Below the pieces are notes generated by a model. That model worked only from the letters and a program-made list of their open reading frames with translations, did no database searches and was not told the DNA's origin. Of a DNA stretch of 64,000 nucleotides, positions 10,915-22,200 are shown one piece after another (position 1 is the stretch's first letter; every line of letters starts with the position of its first letter). The translations under genes and the position numbers were made by a program. Source of the stretch: Stratiolaelaps scimitus (lineage: Eukaryota > Arthropoda > Arachnida > Mesostigmata > Laelapidae); the NCBI GenBank assembly GCA_019614645.1, contig JABWDB010000001.1:25599501-25663500 (forward strand). Direction: 5' to 3'.

Positions 10915-13582
10915 GTATTAAAATATAGGGAATGGTATAAGACGCTTGTTTATTTGTACTAACCAAAAACGACAGAGACACCGCGATCGTTATCTGCCCA
11001 GCCAATGATATCCTTGTCAGGATCGGCCCAGAGTAGATCGCATAGAAGACCTGAATCGGGCACATCTACTGGCCGACGGATCTTTCGGATCTGTTCCATC
11101 GAGAGCAGCTCGGGAGAAAGGCCACCGTGACAGCAGAATATCTACGTTTCATTGAAGATCAGTTGATTAGTCGTTCGTAGTATTCGGATGCAGACTCCAT
11201 TCAGTTTTTCCACCATTTACAGAGAGATACTTGAGCTACAGATGTAGCGAATGTATAGATATTCGACAGTCATGTCAATAAAACACTAGCCAACCCGCCC
11301 TCGTGTGAGAGGTGGCCTTTATTATCTGCTTCTTGGGCAATCTACACTCGACGTATTTTTAACAACACGTGGCTTATACATACATTTTATATGCGTATAA
11401 GAATCGCAATTTTGTGATGTACCTTTTCATCAACGATAGCGGCCACGGGCATACAGTTAAAACATTCTGTGAACGTCTTCCATAACTTCACACTGTATCT
11501 GCAAAGAAACGTTCATTTGAAACATGGAAAATCGCCACATCTCAATGCGCTATGAATCCAACACTCCGGAACAAGATAAAATCGTGGAAAGCAATCTTTT
11601 TGTAGCTAAAACACAAATGCGATATCTATATTTTATTCTTCTACCGGCTCAAACTGGAAAACAGAAAGGCGAATATTCGCAAAGGCACACACATGATGCG
11701 ATCTAGAATGACTTAAGTTAAGAACGCCGCTGTTGAAGGGGGCGACGAATATATAAAGTAAATATGCATCTAAACGAAGTTATTGTTCTTACTATGGCCG
11801 TACCCCGTCCAAAAACTGTCATGTATACAAATACTACTGCTATTACTTTATGTAACCGTCATAAACTTGACTATAGTGTCAATGCTATGCGGGCAAAAGA
11901 CTATTGTTTCAAGCATAGCTGGAGCAAGCAGACGGGTTCAGCTGCGAAGAAAAACAGATCAAAGGATTAGTATGCACTTACATTCAGTTGGTCGAAAGAG
12001 CGGTCAAATTCGTGTAAGAAAATAATAATGGAGAAGACGAAATATCGGCAACAATAACAACGGATCAAAGGGGACTGCCCAGAAGATACGTTCGTATAGG
12101 GGACATCGATTAGTGCAATAATGGACAGTGTGGTCGAATGATGCCCAGAGTTGCATGCCTTGTATATGTACATCATGAACTATATAACAAAGGTAAGGTC
12201 CTTCGATAAATCTACCAACCGACGCTTGCATTCATCATAAAATCCATATAGGCGCGATATGGAAGCAGCTTCATGATTTCCGCGGAGCAGCTGAATGTGA
12301 CGAGGATATCTAACTTTGTAGCAAAATAAAAGCACGATTGTCTCCATACTGTGTTTCCCCCGGTCGACGTAGTCACCTAAATTAGTTTACAAATCAAATC
12401 TTAGTCGTTCTTGTAAGGTTGTACTCGAGGAATTTTCGGTTTTCAATTCAACGACGACACCTCGAATTATATTTGCTTGCTTCGTCAAATATGTACATTA
12501 ACATACAACAAAGATTGCTATAACTCGTTAGAAATCAGCCTCTCGTCTACATAAGCACGAGTGCCGGATGCATTCAGATAGAATCGAATGGCAAATATGA
12601 CAGAGGCTCCTTGCCAGTTTATCAACGTTCACTATAATACTGACATTTATTCAAACATACAGTAGTTAGGAATTATTTCTAGGGATTATGGGGGGGTGGA
12701 CAATTTCCCGAGGAAGGCGATAATATACGTCCCTTGGACAGTGCAAGGTGCTACAAGATTAACAGGGTGATGAACATAGACAAGCGCGTCCTTCTTACAA
12801 ATGTCGTCATTTTTTTCTCTAAGGATTACTATAATAGACATGGACGATCTTCAGTATTAATGGTTCAATAGTATGGCATAATCATTTCAACAATAACAAA
12901 TTCACCCAAAAGCAAACCCAACCGACAAGGATACTATGTACTAAAAAGAAGCCGTCTCCTTCTGCCATAATGATTGTTAACGCCTATTTATATTCTAACT
13001 ATAGAATAGTACACGACACATACCTCTCAACGGCGATTTAATGTCAGAGAATCATACCAAGAAAGAGGTAGTTTTTTTCCGGTGGAAATCCTCCAACGTT
13101 GAAAATCTGTAGAAGATCATGAAATTGACCATGAACATCGCCGCAAATCTGAAGAGGAGCCTCCACTTCTAGTAGAATATTCTCTGACAGGAACACCTCG
13201 CGTGTAATATGGCATAATCGTTCTACCTGTCGATGAAACAACATTTATTTGTGTGGAGCGGGCAGCTATATAGAAACTAACTTTAAAAGCTAACACAACA
13301 CTTCAGGGAGCAAATCCAGCCCGCATAGATCGGTCACCCGAGTCGCTGTACGACCTCAATGCTCTCGAGAACCTTGAAATATCAATGATACAATTCCGTA
13401 CCGTGTTGGAGTTTGCCGTACATAGTTGACCAAATCGCAACGTCACCCATAGATCACAAACATACCTCTACTTCGTCGAGCAGGACGCCTCTTCCGGGCA
13501 TCGTATCCTTCACCTCGAGCAGCTTCGCTATCAGCACGTCGATATCTAATGGCTGATTTAGAAGGTCCTCGCTGCAGGACAT
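7969..13582 (-). CDS. PP1-type serine/threonine protein phosphatase catalytic subunit (8 exons, complete)
   Basis: Joined minus-strand exons are 13582-13466, 13226-13058, 12376-12220, 11498-11423, 11141-10964, 8753-8689, 8478-8377 and 8043-7969. They give 939 nt and 312 residues with matching phases and GT/AG borders throughout. It is a metal-dependent phosphatase of the PPP family, closest by eye to PP1. Motifs are GDVHG (D69, H71), GDYVDRG (D97, D100, R101), RGNHE (N129, H130), CCHGG (H178), CRGHQ (H253) and SAPNYCG (Y277). All sit exactly 5 residues after their mammalian PP1 positions, so there are no internal indels. Differences from canonical PP1 are Ala after RGNHE, Cys and Leu at the Met290 and Phe293 positions of the RVxF groove, and a short basic tail ([11 protein letters not shown]) in place of the usual longer C-terminus. 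Likely an active, divergent paralogue; its targets are unknown. Confidence 0.93.
8273..8338 (+). repeat. 33-bp tandem duplication
   Basis: Two adjacent 33-bp units (8273-8305 and 8306-8338) differ at only three positions. Each contains ATCGTACGGAATATC. They lie in the last intron of the phosphatase gene. Confidence 0.85.
8377..8478 (-). CDS. PP1-like gene, exon 7
   Basis: 102 nt in phase 0 encode [20 protein letters not shown], then [14 protein letters not shown], with the conserved SAPNYCG loop. Acceptor CAACAG, donor GTAGTAC. Confidence 0.93.
8689..8753 (-). CDS. PP1-like gene, exon 6
   Basis: A strong acceptor (CTGTTTTTTTCAG) is followed by 65 nt encoding [19 protein letters not shown], then GTAATC. 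It carries the last metal-binding His. The preceding 2.2-kb intron holds a LINE relic and a SINE. Confidence 0.93.
9039..9770 (-). pseudogene. LINE reverse-transcriptase relic inside the phosphatase gene
   Basis: The minus strand at about 9760-9690 reads [13 protein letters not shown], an RT motif A (usual FLDxxKAFD). Downstream, 9540-9510 has a segment resembling motif B, VPQGSxLGPLLF, in a different frame. The remaining frames are broken by stops. The relic lies within intron 5 of the phosphatase gene, on the same strand. Subfamily not assignable. Confidence 0.5.
9790..10049 (+). repeat. tRNA-derived SINE, group A, copy 2 (diverged)
   Basis: It has the A-box-like TGGCTAGTGG at its start and a degenerate B-box. 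Body blocks shared with the other group A copies include TTCTTTATCTG, CTTGCCAGGCACGA and GGCCTGTCATA. The 3' end is a decayed version of the palindrome (AGCCAAGTGTTAGCT) followed by A-rich sequence. It lies antisense in intron 5 of the phosphatase gene, next to the LINE relic. Confidence 0.75.
10881..10909. repeat. (AT)n microsatellite
   Basis: An uninterrupted AT dinucleotide run of about 29 bases, just downstream of exon 5 of the phosphatase gene. Confidence 0.95.
10964..11141 (-). CDS. PP1-like gene, exon 5
   Basis: It encodes [20 protein letters not shown] through [10 protein letters not shown] and NDRGVSVVF, ending before GTTAGTAC. It contains the metal-binding His of CCHGG. Confidence 0.93.
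11423..11498 (-). CDS. PP1-like gene, exon 4
   Basis: Acceptor TTTCTTTGCAG and donor GTACAT flank 76 nt encoding [15 protein letters not shown] and ending AAIVDEK, colinear with PP1. Phase 2 in, phase 0 out. Confidence 0.93.
12220..12376 (-). CDS. PP1-like gene, exon 3
   Basis: Acceptor AATTTAG, donor GTTGGTAG, phase 1 in and phase 2 out. It encodes [10 protein letters not shown], then [10 protein letters not shown] and [10 protein letters not shown], including the catalytic His and metal-binding Asn. Confidence 0.93.
13058..13226 (-). CDS. PP1-like gene, exon 2
   Basis: It starts after CGACAG and ends at CTTTCTTG before GTATGATT, phase 0 in and phase 1 out. It carries [17 protein letters not shown] and [13 protein letters not shown], the first metal-binding block. 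Confidence 0.93.
13466..13582 (-). CDS. PP1-like gene, exon 1 (start codon)
   Basis: ATG at 13582-13580 opens 39 codons, [15 protein letters not shown] and onward, ending GVLLDEVE before GTATGT. The LDID...LLEV stretch matches the PP1 N-terminal helix. The start was chosen because it makes the protein just 5 residues longer than PP1 at this end. Confidence 0.88.
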
Positions 13583-15488
13583 AGGTATGTTCATTTTTGG
13601 GGTGGTATCCATGTTACTAAGATGGTCCTTCACGCCGACACCCAGACAAGTCCATATAGATGTTCGCAGTGCTCGTGGACCGACGAGGCATCAACGCGAT
13701 AAGAAAACATCTGTCGCCCGCTATTTCGGCTTCGTTTTCTCCCACGAGATTAAATGGATGAGTGGTGGAAGCGATATCGTAACGTCGCTCACTCCACAGT
13801 GATTGTTTGAGCCGATATTGGAATCATAATGTGGCGCTTTACTATACCATGTCTTGATTTTAGGTACCAGATTCGTTGGAGTAGAATCCACAACATCGCA
13901 CTTTTTGGAATTTTATCAAATGACCTTTCGTTTGCGGCTGGCCTCCCGCCCGTTCAGACATTTCTAGGTACGTATCTGTATGGCATTACTACGAGTACTG
14001 TCGGATGAAGGAATCCACACGTCCCTGAGGCCACTGCATGGTTTGAACCTGGGACATATTCCACTGTGTCCCCACTGCGACGTTAGCGTCTCAGCCGCCA
14101 TCTTGGGGACATTGTATCTGATACGGGGCAGCTATCGTTATTTGACCCTGGGTGTAAGTCAACCAGCCCGCAGGAAGATGCACGTGTGCACAACTAAACG
14201 ATGATGAGGTGAATATTATTGCTGGCGTTAGTAAGCAGGGCGAGAATTTCTACCGATGGAAAACTTGAAGTGAAATTCATAAATCGATTAAACAAGGGTG
14301 ATCAACGGCTTTCTGAAGAGGGACACAGATCTACCGTTGCCATTGTCGTTGTCGGCAATTACCTGTTCACACTGGCAGTGTTTCCATATCATCCCAGAGG
14401 TCCGGTACGGCCAACTTTACGATCAGCTCGCAATAAATTTAAGCGACCATGATAGCAGAGAGATTTCGTTGGGGATACTTGGGCCCGACCGCACTGACGG
14501 CTTCGAACAAAAAAAAAACGCTCTCTTTCTTTATAGCCTCAGTTAACCCCCTCGTAGCCATGCAACGCCACCGATCGAACGTGCAGTTCTGAGATAAAGT
14601 CCTTTGTTTCATAAGTGTCATCTGAAATTAGGCTACGCAGCTAAGCCAGGATCTCTTAGAGGAATATTTTACTGTCTTAGAAGTTGCTGCCTCTCCTGTC
14701 ATGACATTAAAGATAGATAAGCCCTCAGGGACCGGAAAATTCCGCGGGGAGCACCGCGGTTAATCATTTACCATAACCGTCGTTCGTGTAGCGCCAGTTC
14801 TTGAGTATAAGAAATACTGATAACACACAAATCATAATATTACAATCACCTGGTTCACACGCGACTGGGCGTGTTTAACTTCAAGGACTAGCGTTGGCTA
14901 GCTATAGACCCTGTCCTACAGTGAACTTACAGAGCGTACAATATCCTATAAACATGGAGAAAGGAACTGAAGTAGGTGGTAACAAATGATATATAGCTAG
15001 GCTTCCTCGTACGTTGCTTCTGGGCAGCGTGGTTGATCCTAAGAAATAAACTACTGAAAGCTCATCTTTTTCTAAGTGTCAAGTTGGGTTTACTCTCTAG
15101 GCCTATAATATATATACATTATTGTCATTATTTGACAATATTCCAGATTCATTAACTGAGTCATTAATGTATAGTAATGCTATCAATGAATAGATTCAGA
15201 TCAAGCAAGTATTATACTGTCCTAAAGATAATTACTATGTTACACCCGATTCCACTGCTGTTTACATCTTTTGCGATTAGAATCTATATTTAATATGTCC
15301 TGCATTTGATGCAGGATACCATCATTTCATGTAACAGACTCCTTTTTGACTACAGGATACTACGGAATCATATAAACTGCGCTACGTATTATCGTTCAAC
15401 TGCTTACCATAAAACGAACATAACATTTATTTTCAATGTGTTACGCTTCTGTCATACATTGGCACGTGAACGACTATCGTGAACATAT
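13583..15488. other. Upstream region of the phosphatase gene; no clear gene
   Basis: No conserved coding sequence was recognised. The promoter of the phosphatase gene should lie at the left end, but I could not pick a TATA box or initiator with confidence. A weak tRNA-like segment on the minus strand at about 14030-14110 (CCAGGTTCAAACC) may be an old SINE head. Confidence 0.35.
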
Positions 15489-16225
15489 CTAAATGATTTT
15501 AAACACGTTCGTGTTGCACTCTAGATAAACTGCATCGTATTGTATATGACCTGTACGCCGGATTTCTTCGCACCTTGTGCGGTTAAACAATTCTATATAG
15601 TAAGCCAGATTCAATATGGGCACTTCACAGCTAAAGTCCACGTTACCAGGGAGGGTGGAAGAGTGAGAGAGAGAGATTGACACGTGTTTTACGGATGGAT
15701 TGAGGCTGTCTGGACCAATATTCACCTCTGATGACAGAGAATTGTAGCAGACGGCGACTGATGCAATTGCGGCGCTCTTTCGAGTAAGGGACATGCTAAT
15801 CTCTACGCCGAGATCTCTACACTATTGTTGGTTGAATAGTTAGACGGGTTGAATAATTCGAAGTAAGAGCTCCCGCTGTGCAATATCTTGTTGTGATAGA
15901 CATACCTGATCTTGATTTCGAGCTTCGTGTGACCGAAATAACGCGTTGTGCCAATCTCCGATTTGTAGCAAGAGTTGTAAATCATTTATTATCAGAAAAG
16001 TGGACTTCTATATTCGTATGTACATACGCTGAGTTTATATGAATTTATCTGAGCCGAAGTTTCTATATTGTTTAGTGGTCTGAACACCCTAATTTTAGGA
16101 AACGACATTCAGCAAGGATAGAAAGGTTCGTCTAGCTTTCGGTGAAGGGTTAGTAAATGGTCTAATGTCCAAAGGGAATAGTTCGTCTTTACCCATAAGC
16201 GAATTGGTCAATGCCTCACCAATCC
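15489..16225 (-). CDS. Candidate coding exons, unknown protein
   Basis: Three minus-strand pieces look coding. Piece 16225-16095 follows a good acceptor (TTTATTCTTAG). It encodes 42 residues containing SLMGKDELFPLDIRPFTNP and ending SLLNVVS-stop. Piece about 15985-15906 ends at a consensus donor (GTATGT). Piece about 15830-15489 follows GTGTAG and has a long open frame (AAIASVAVCYNSLSSEVNIG) to a TAG at 15491-15489. How they join is unresolved: the first piece ends in a stop, so it may be the end of one gene and the other two a second gene. I recognise no family. Chance frames remain possible. Confidence 0.3.
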
Positions 16226-17244
16226 CTAAGAATAAAAGGCTGCATTAAAGCGTACAATACTTAAGAGCAAAATTGTGTACATATGTCTGCTACTAGAACT
16301 GCTCATGCTAGCTATTGCTAGTATTGTGGCCTCCTTTGCTATTGTAATCACTTGCCTGACCTTTGGTTTTCAAAGTTCAGCATCTCTCGGTCGATTGAGG
16401 GAAGATTGTTGTTCTGGTTTCTGGACCCGTGTGCTTGTAATAATGGTTCCACTTCTCTCTGGCGAATCTAGCTGTGTGGCGTTCTGCGCTGACTCGCCGC
16501 TGGCTGTCCATTGTTCAACCTATGGAGGCCGCCATGAAGGGGTCGACACCAAGATTGCCACACTGAAAAGCACCTTTACCTTGTTTGCTCGCTGGAGTTT
16601 TTGGTCGAATAGGTCCAGTGGACAGGGATGGCTTTGAAGGAAAGGACGGTGAGTTAGAAAGAGATAAAGGAGCTGGGAGCGAAGACAACGCCCGGGATTT
16701 AGTTATTGTGTGGGTGTAAAACGGCTTCTCTATTGAAAATGGTGAAGTATGCTCAACAATTAGGGCCAGAGTTACAAAATGGCAGAAGGACGATATGATT
16801 AGCCCATGATATAAATGATTCATGTTGGGGAGGCAAATGGATATAGGCTCTCAGGGTATGTATCATACCATAGTATTTACGGGAGTCCTCGTTGTAGTTT
16901 ACCACTTAAAAATAATCCCTTGCCTCTAACCGTTCTTTGCCCAGAAGAAGCTCTTAATAAGGCGCCTGTTCTTACAGACCAAATTTCAGTGAGACTTTAC
17001 GTATCCTCCATTGTCATTCCCTATATTTACATCAGATAGTACACGGTCGTTGATCCAATCAGTGCTTTTGACTTCGTCTATCTTTCATAGATGTTTCTAG
17101 CTACGGAAACGTGATCCGAAGCCGGGAATTCCTAATTTCCAGTTGCTCTAAGCTCCCTTTGCGTAAGCCTCTTAGACTCCTGGAAGCGTGGGATGTTTAT
17201 TGACATCTGCTCACTGGGGGGGTTACCCACAGCTTCGCCAACAT
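16226..17244. other. No secure gene
   Basis: A plus frame at 16275-16637 begins with a hydrophobic stretch, and a minus frame at 16823-16515 is Ser/Pro-rich. They overlap and neither has homology or splice support. Nothing else was recognised. Confidence 0.3.
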
Positions 17245-17345
17245 TTCCGTCTCATGCAGCAGCTCGCTTGGTTGTACAATAATCACCACCAGTCTTATTC
17301 AGTACCGTAGACGTTAAATGTTGGCTGAGAGTCAGCCCGAAAGCC
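17245..17345 (+). repeat. SINE group C, 3' fragment
   Basis: It shares TCCGTCTxATG and ACCGTAGACGTTAAATGTTGG with the copy at 49120-49302. It ends with GGCTGAGAGTCAGCCC, the same type of 3' palindrome as other SINEs here. The tRNA-like head is not recognisable. Confidence 0.65.
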
Positions 17346-18617
17346 GTTCACCAGTATTTTTGAGTCCGTGCGGGTTCAACGGGTTAGCGTTTGCCAAGAA
17401 CCCCTTCGGCGTGCAAGCCTTCTCTCTCTCTCTCTCTCTGAAAAATAGTCGTTCGAAAAGTGCCCTACGTGTTCACTCGCCTCGACATATTTCCGGCTAG
17501 CGAACTCCGTTCCGTTATTGTCGTCTATGCTGATCTACACCGCCTCTCCGTCGAATAACCCATACTCGCTATAAAAATGCTTCCACATTTGGCCTCTGCC
17601 ATCATGTCGACTTCTACGGATTTGCAAAAGTAAGTCGTAACAGCAAACTGCAAATTTACTGTTGAGTCGGACAAGCTGATAAACGGCTGGCAATGTGCGA
17701 TCGCTGCGTTGTTGCCTCTTAGATGTCGTTTTTCGTCCGGCATTATAATAAAAAATGAACCACAACCTGTTGATGTATATTGTTACCCAATAAATCAATT
17801 ACTGTTCGCATCTATTTTGCCATTCTTCGTCCTGGTGGTCGTACATTAAGAGCACATTCCAGTTCATGAGCACTGTCATGCGCTCACCAGGTGTCCGGCC
17901 TAACGTTGTGGAACCAGAAGCGTAGCCCCGGGTCCCAGAGGTCATACATGCCAGCTGTGTACTGCAAGCCAATGAACAATGCGTCTTCTCAGTCAGTGTC
18001 TTCTTTCGGTTGGCGGGAAAACGCTGCCGACCTTTAGATGTTTTTGCGTGTCTATAATAAACCACCCTCAGCAATAAATACAATACCATCTATATCCACT
18101 GCCACCGGCAGCAATATATCAAACGTCGTGTACATACCTGCTTTCATAATTATCGAAGCTCGTCTTTCTCTGAAAGCCTGCCGTATCGCCTGCGGACGCG
18201 CCCTTTAAGAATCGCCCGATCGACGCCAACCAAAAAATAACCAGTTTGCATTTGCATGTCTAGCTCACTCGACGACGCATCTCATCCTCGCCATGAGTGG
18301 CGTCCACTTAACTTCGGGCTCTAGCTGAACCCCTGACACACACACACCCGGTGCTCACTGGCGCTCGCACGTCCCAGTTTCTAAAAAACATACTCTCGGC
18401 TACATCCACCGTCCCAGTCGTACACACCCAGCCTAGAACTCATATAATAACTATTCGGAACAGAGAAATTGACGTTATTCTTATCGATTTGCAAACTCAT
18501 ACGGACGCTGGGCAAAGCAATACCATTTCTCTATGAATCCATAGTTGTCGACGAAATATAAAATCACTTATGTGAGAGTATCTGTACAGTTGTTCTGACT
18601 TGACCGTTGTCCACGTT
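17346..18617. other. No recognised gene
   Basis: Minus-strand frames at 17535-17798 and 17799-18089 are adjacent but have no motif. A short CT run lies at about 17420-17440. Nothing further is supportable. Confidence 0.3.
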
Positions 18618-18875
18618 CGTCCCCTGGATGGTCTAGTGGTGAATGTCTTAGACTGTTAGACCGGAGGGTCGTGTGTGTTGGGTTCAAATCCTGTCAGACG
18701 CGGAGAATCTTTGGAGTTCTCTACCTCCTTTCTTTATCTGAAGATTCTTGCCAGGCACGAGTAAGGAAGAGAATAAGCAAAGGTAACCCCGGCAGGTCCT
18801 CCCAGTAATACCTAAAAGGTTAGGAGCTGAGGCCTGTCAGATAGGGGAACAGCTGAGGGTCAGCTCGAAAAACAG
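18618..18875 (+). repeat. tRNA-derived SINE, group A, full-length copy with target-site duplication
   Basis: The head reads CCCCTGGATGGTCTAGTGG, an A box. A perfect B box, GGGTTCAAATCC, follows about 50 bases later. The group A body and the terminal AGCTGAGGGTCAGCT plus CGAAAAAC tail follow. The flanks TGACCGTTGTCCACGTT (18601-18617) and TGACCGATGTCCACGTT (18876-18892) form a 17-bp target-site duplication with one mismatch. This shows insertion by target-primed reverse transcription and sets the element ends. Confidence 0.93.
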
Positions 18876-19200
18876 TGACCGATGTCCACGTTACAAAACA
18901 TATTCGAGTATAAAAATTCCCCAAAGCCAGTAACCTGCACTTAACCTATGGGTGGGTGGATTTGTGTGTATTGCATGGTTTTTCAATCTCCTTCCAATGC
19001 TGTTTTTTGGGGCTTTTGTCCTATAATGGGGAGACGGTATAATGTGTCAACTTTGATAGGCGCTTTCCGTGCACACGAGCTTGTCAGCCGGCTGTTGGCA
19101 GTCACTAGCTTCCTTCAGTTGGTACTATTCTACTATGATATGGGAGTGCACGTGTGTCAGAATAGAGACACAATGTAGGGGAACACTGACTGACATCGTA
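18876..19200. other. No recognised gene
   Basis: Single-copy sequence between the SINE and the GC-rich domain, with no coding or repeat signal recognised. Confidence 0.35.
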
Positions 19201-22200
19201 AGGAGATGGTGAACACGGACATAAAGAGGGGAAGTAGTGAAGAACGAGGACGCACCCGGGGATTTCGGACCTTCATGGCATTGGGGCCGAAGCTGAAGTC
19301 TACGGGTTCTGGCGATGACTTCAAAGGGCCGGATGGCTAAATCGCTTCATGATGAGCAAAGAGGCGGAGGGTGAGAATGAAAGCGCGAGGGAGACAGACG
19401 ATCCTTCGAAGACTCCCCTCTGCCGAGTCCGTTGCCCGGCTTCCCAGGTCAAATCTGCAAAAGCGCCTCTCCTCGCTTCCTCTCGCTACTCACTTGTGCT
19501 GCTCATCTGTTGACCATCAGGCCTGATTTGCCCCGCCTGGATACTGTCGCCTCCCTGCATCCCACTGCCGTTCCGCCTGTGCCCCTATCTCCCTTGAAGC
19601 AGCACCAGTCGCCGCCGCCGCCGCCGCCGCAGCTGAAGCATCGGCAGTGGCGACGGTGTCTGGACGCCGCGCGCTGAAGCTGAATGCCTGACGACACGCT
19701 GAATCTCGTTCCGTTCGAGCCTGCAAGCGTGTGGCCTGCGGTTCCCCAGACTGCCCCTAAGCCTCATTCTTTCCATGCGCCCGTCATTGCGCGGATGAAT
19801 AGTTAGTGAGTGACCTCTCGTGTGCCGCTTAATCGGGCGTATGGAAAGCGGAAGAGAGAAAGAGAGAGAGAGAGGGGGAGAGATAGAATCCACGAGTGAA
19901 CGGCATGCAGAAGCATACTTCATATTTCATCCATTGTGATCCTGTCGGTTGATAACGGAACGTTCCGCTCGCCTGTTCGCTGAGTCATTCCCCCATTTTG
20001 CCTTCCCTTCTGCCGCCCTGAAAGAAAAAGTCTCCTCCCGGAAGAGGGCTAGCAGCAGCAGCAGCAGAAGCAGCTCGGAGAGCAGCGCTTATCCAGAATA
20101 ATGGCGGGGCAGGAGAGGACAGACGAGGAGAGACAGCGACAGTTCGTACGACGGCGACGAGTCCGGCACCGACGACGACTACGCTTGGACGAGGGTCGGT
20201 ACAATCGATTCAGCACGATGTTGATGATGGTGATGACCTTACGAACGAAGGCCGCTAGAATGAGTGGCGACGGGTGAAATACAACGCGGCACTGTTCGCT
20301 TTCACCGACCGAGTTTCTCTTCTATGGAGTCGATCCGATAATACGCGACGCGACGGGATGAGCTCAGGGACAAGTGACGTTCTGATCAAAAGAACTGTCC
20401 ACTAGTTAGTTATTGTATTATCTAGAGTTATGTGTTAGACGTGTAACGCTACTGGTCGTGTATACGTGCTATTGAATTACGTTGATACTTTGGCTAGCAC
20501 ATAGTATGCTGCTGACAAAGACGCTTGTTGACTCTAACGGCCAACAACAAGCTTGTACGTCGTATATAAAATCGAGCGGCAAGGATTTCTACAGGATGAG
20601 AAGTGTGTTCCAGCGGGAAGTAGGCCGACAGCTCAACTAGAATTCAAGTGTTGGCAGGCACTACACACCCTGCGTCCGTACCTTTCTCTCTCTCTCCTAG
20701 TTGTCCTAACATCCTTTAGTGTATCTTGCCCTTCACCAGCATACGCATAAACAAGAGATTTGTTCATTTGACATGCGCCACCACCTACGCAGTCACCCCC
20801 ACCCAACGTAAAATTTCACCGTGTACCAAGCGAGCGAGAGAGATACATAGAATGAGAGCGGGAATGATCTCGTGAGATCACCGCAGAGATCGCAGCTGGT
20901 CCAGCGTTGTGGGGCACAACCACACGAATATCCACAGATCATAGAAACAGACGCCGGATCATCCTCCGTCCGCGAGCCGGGTGTGACGAGATCCTTGTGG
21001 GACCCCACTCTCCCCCGGCGTACCATGCCACTAACTTAGAATGGGCCATCAGGTTCCCCCCATCAGCAGCAGCAGTAGCACCCGCTAGTCGCCATCTGCG
21101 CAGCGTCTACCCAAACCCTTGGCCCGGGGGGATAACGGAAGTCGAGTAAGCAGACCGTCGTCGGTGACGACGGCGTCGAGTGGGGAGGATTTTTCCACTG
21201 CATGCAAGCTGTGCACTTATAGGGCTCATTGCACCCCAAAGTGAGTGAGAAAGAGGGAGATGGTGGCGTTAGCTGCGAGAGAGGAAGTGAGCGATGCTGT
21301 GGAGAAAGGCAATAGAGCGAGCCAGCGCACGTACAGAACTGTGGGGGGTGCGACCAGAGATCGAGAACGGGAGGACACCCAGACGCAGGCGGAGGTGGCG
21401 GCAGCGGCAGCAGGCGCGGGCCAGCAGCGCTTTCGTATGTAACATCGCCGCTGCCCGTGCTGCTTCTGCTGCTGCTGCGGGTGGCCCGGGTTTGCATTGG
21501 CACACATGCTCTTTCCGGCTTCCCCCTCACTCGACGAACAAAATGGGCCCGCGAATCCGACAGGCCTGTGCTACTAGTGGAGTAGCCTGTGCAGTCAGCC
21601 AGCCTTGGTGGCCAGGGCAGAAATGACGACATCGTCGACCCGGCAGCGGCAGAAGCGGTGACGTCGTCCTCGCGTCGAGTGCCTTTGCCTATCCCCTTGC
21701 CCACGCGCGCGTTGACTCCTCCATCGGCCAGATGACTCGATTCCACAGGGCCACTAACTCTGAGGCTGCCGCTCTGACCTCGAGAAGCTGCCGAACTACG
21801 CGCTCGACTTGAACGGACGAGCTTGTGAGGACTACGACACAGGCACATACAGGAAGAAAAAGTCGCAAGGCAAAGCGCTCGGCGTAGACCATCTTTCCCT
21901 CCACCACCAGCCCAGATCCCTACCAGCCCATTCTGTTCCTCTCTTCGAAGTAGAAGTGTAGTGCGAGTGGTAGTAGCAGCAGTGCAAGTGGGGTATATCG
22001 AGAGATAAATAGAGAGAGAGAGAGAGAGAGAGAACAGAGGAGCTTTCCGGCCTCGGTTGCGCCTTCCTCCCGTTCCCAGCGAGTGCGCTGCGCGCGCCGA
22101 CTCCGACGCCGACGTCAGCCCCTGTGGAAAAAAGGGGACTAAGCAGCATGGCTGTCCGTTCGCCTCCAGCAGCAGTAGCACTTTCCTTCACGCGAGAGAC

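Noticed and set aside
11967..12231. Frames resembling PP1 exon 4 (LWASFDHT and LSIIALID), suggesting a frameshifted pseudogene
   Set aside because: The true exon, with a far better match and correct phases, is at 11423-11498. The resemblance here is chance intronic sequence.
16275..16637. A plus-strand frame with a signal-peptide-like start
   Set aside because: The first codon is not ATG, a competing minus frame overlaps it, and nothing downstream looks like an exon.
21063..22181. A 372-codon minus-strand open frame in the GC-rich domain
   Set aside because: It is made of Ser-Leu, Pro, Arg and Cys-rich low-complexity stretches caused by GA, CAG and GC-rich composition. Other frames overlap on both strands, and there is no motif or splice support.
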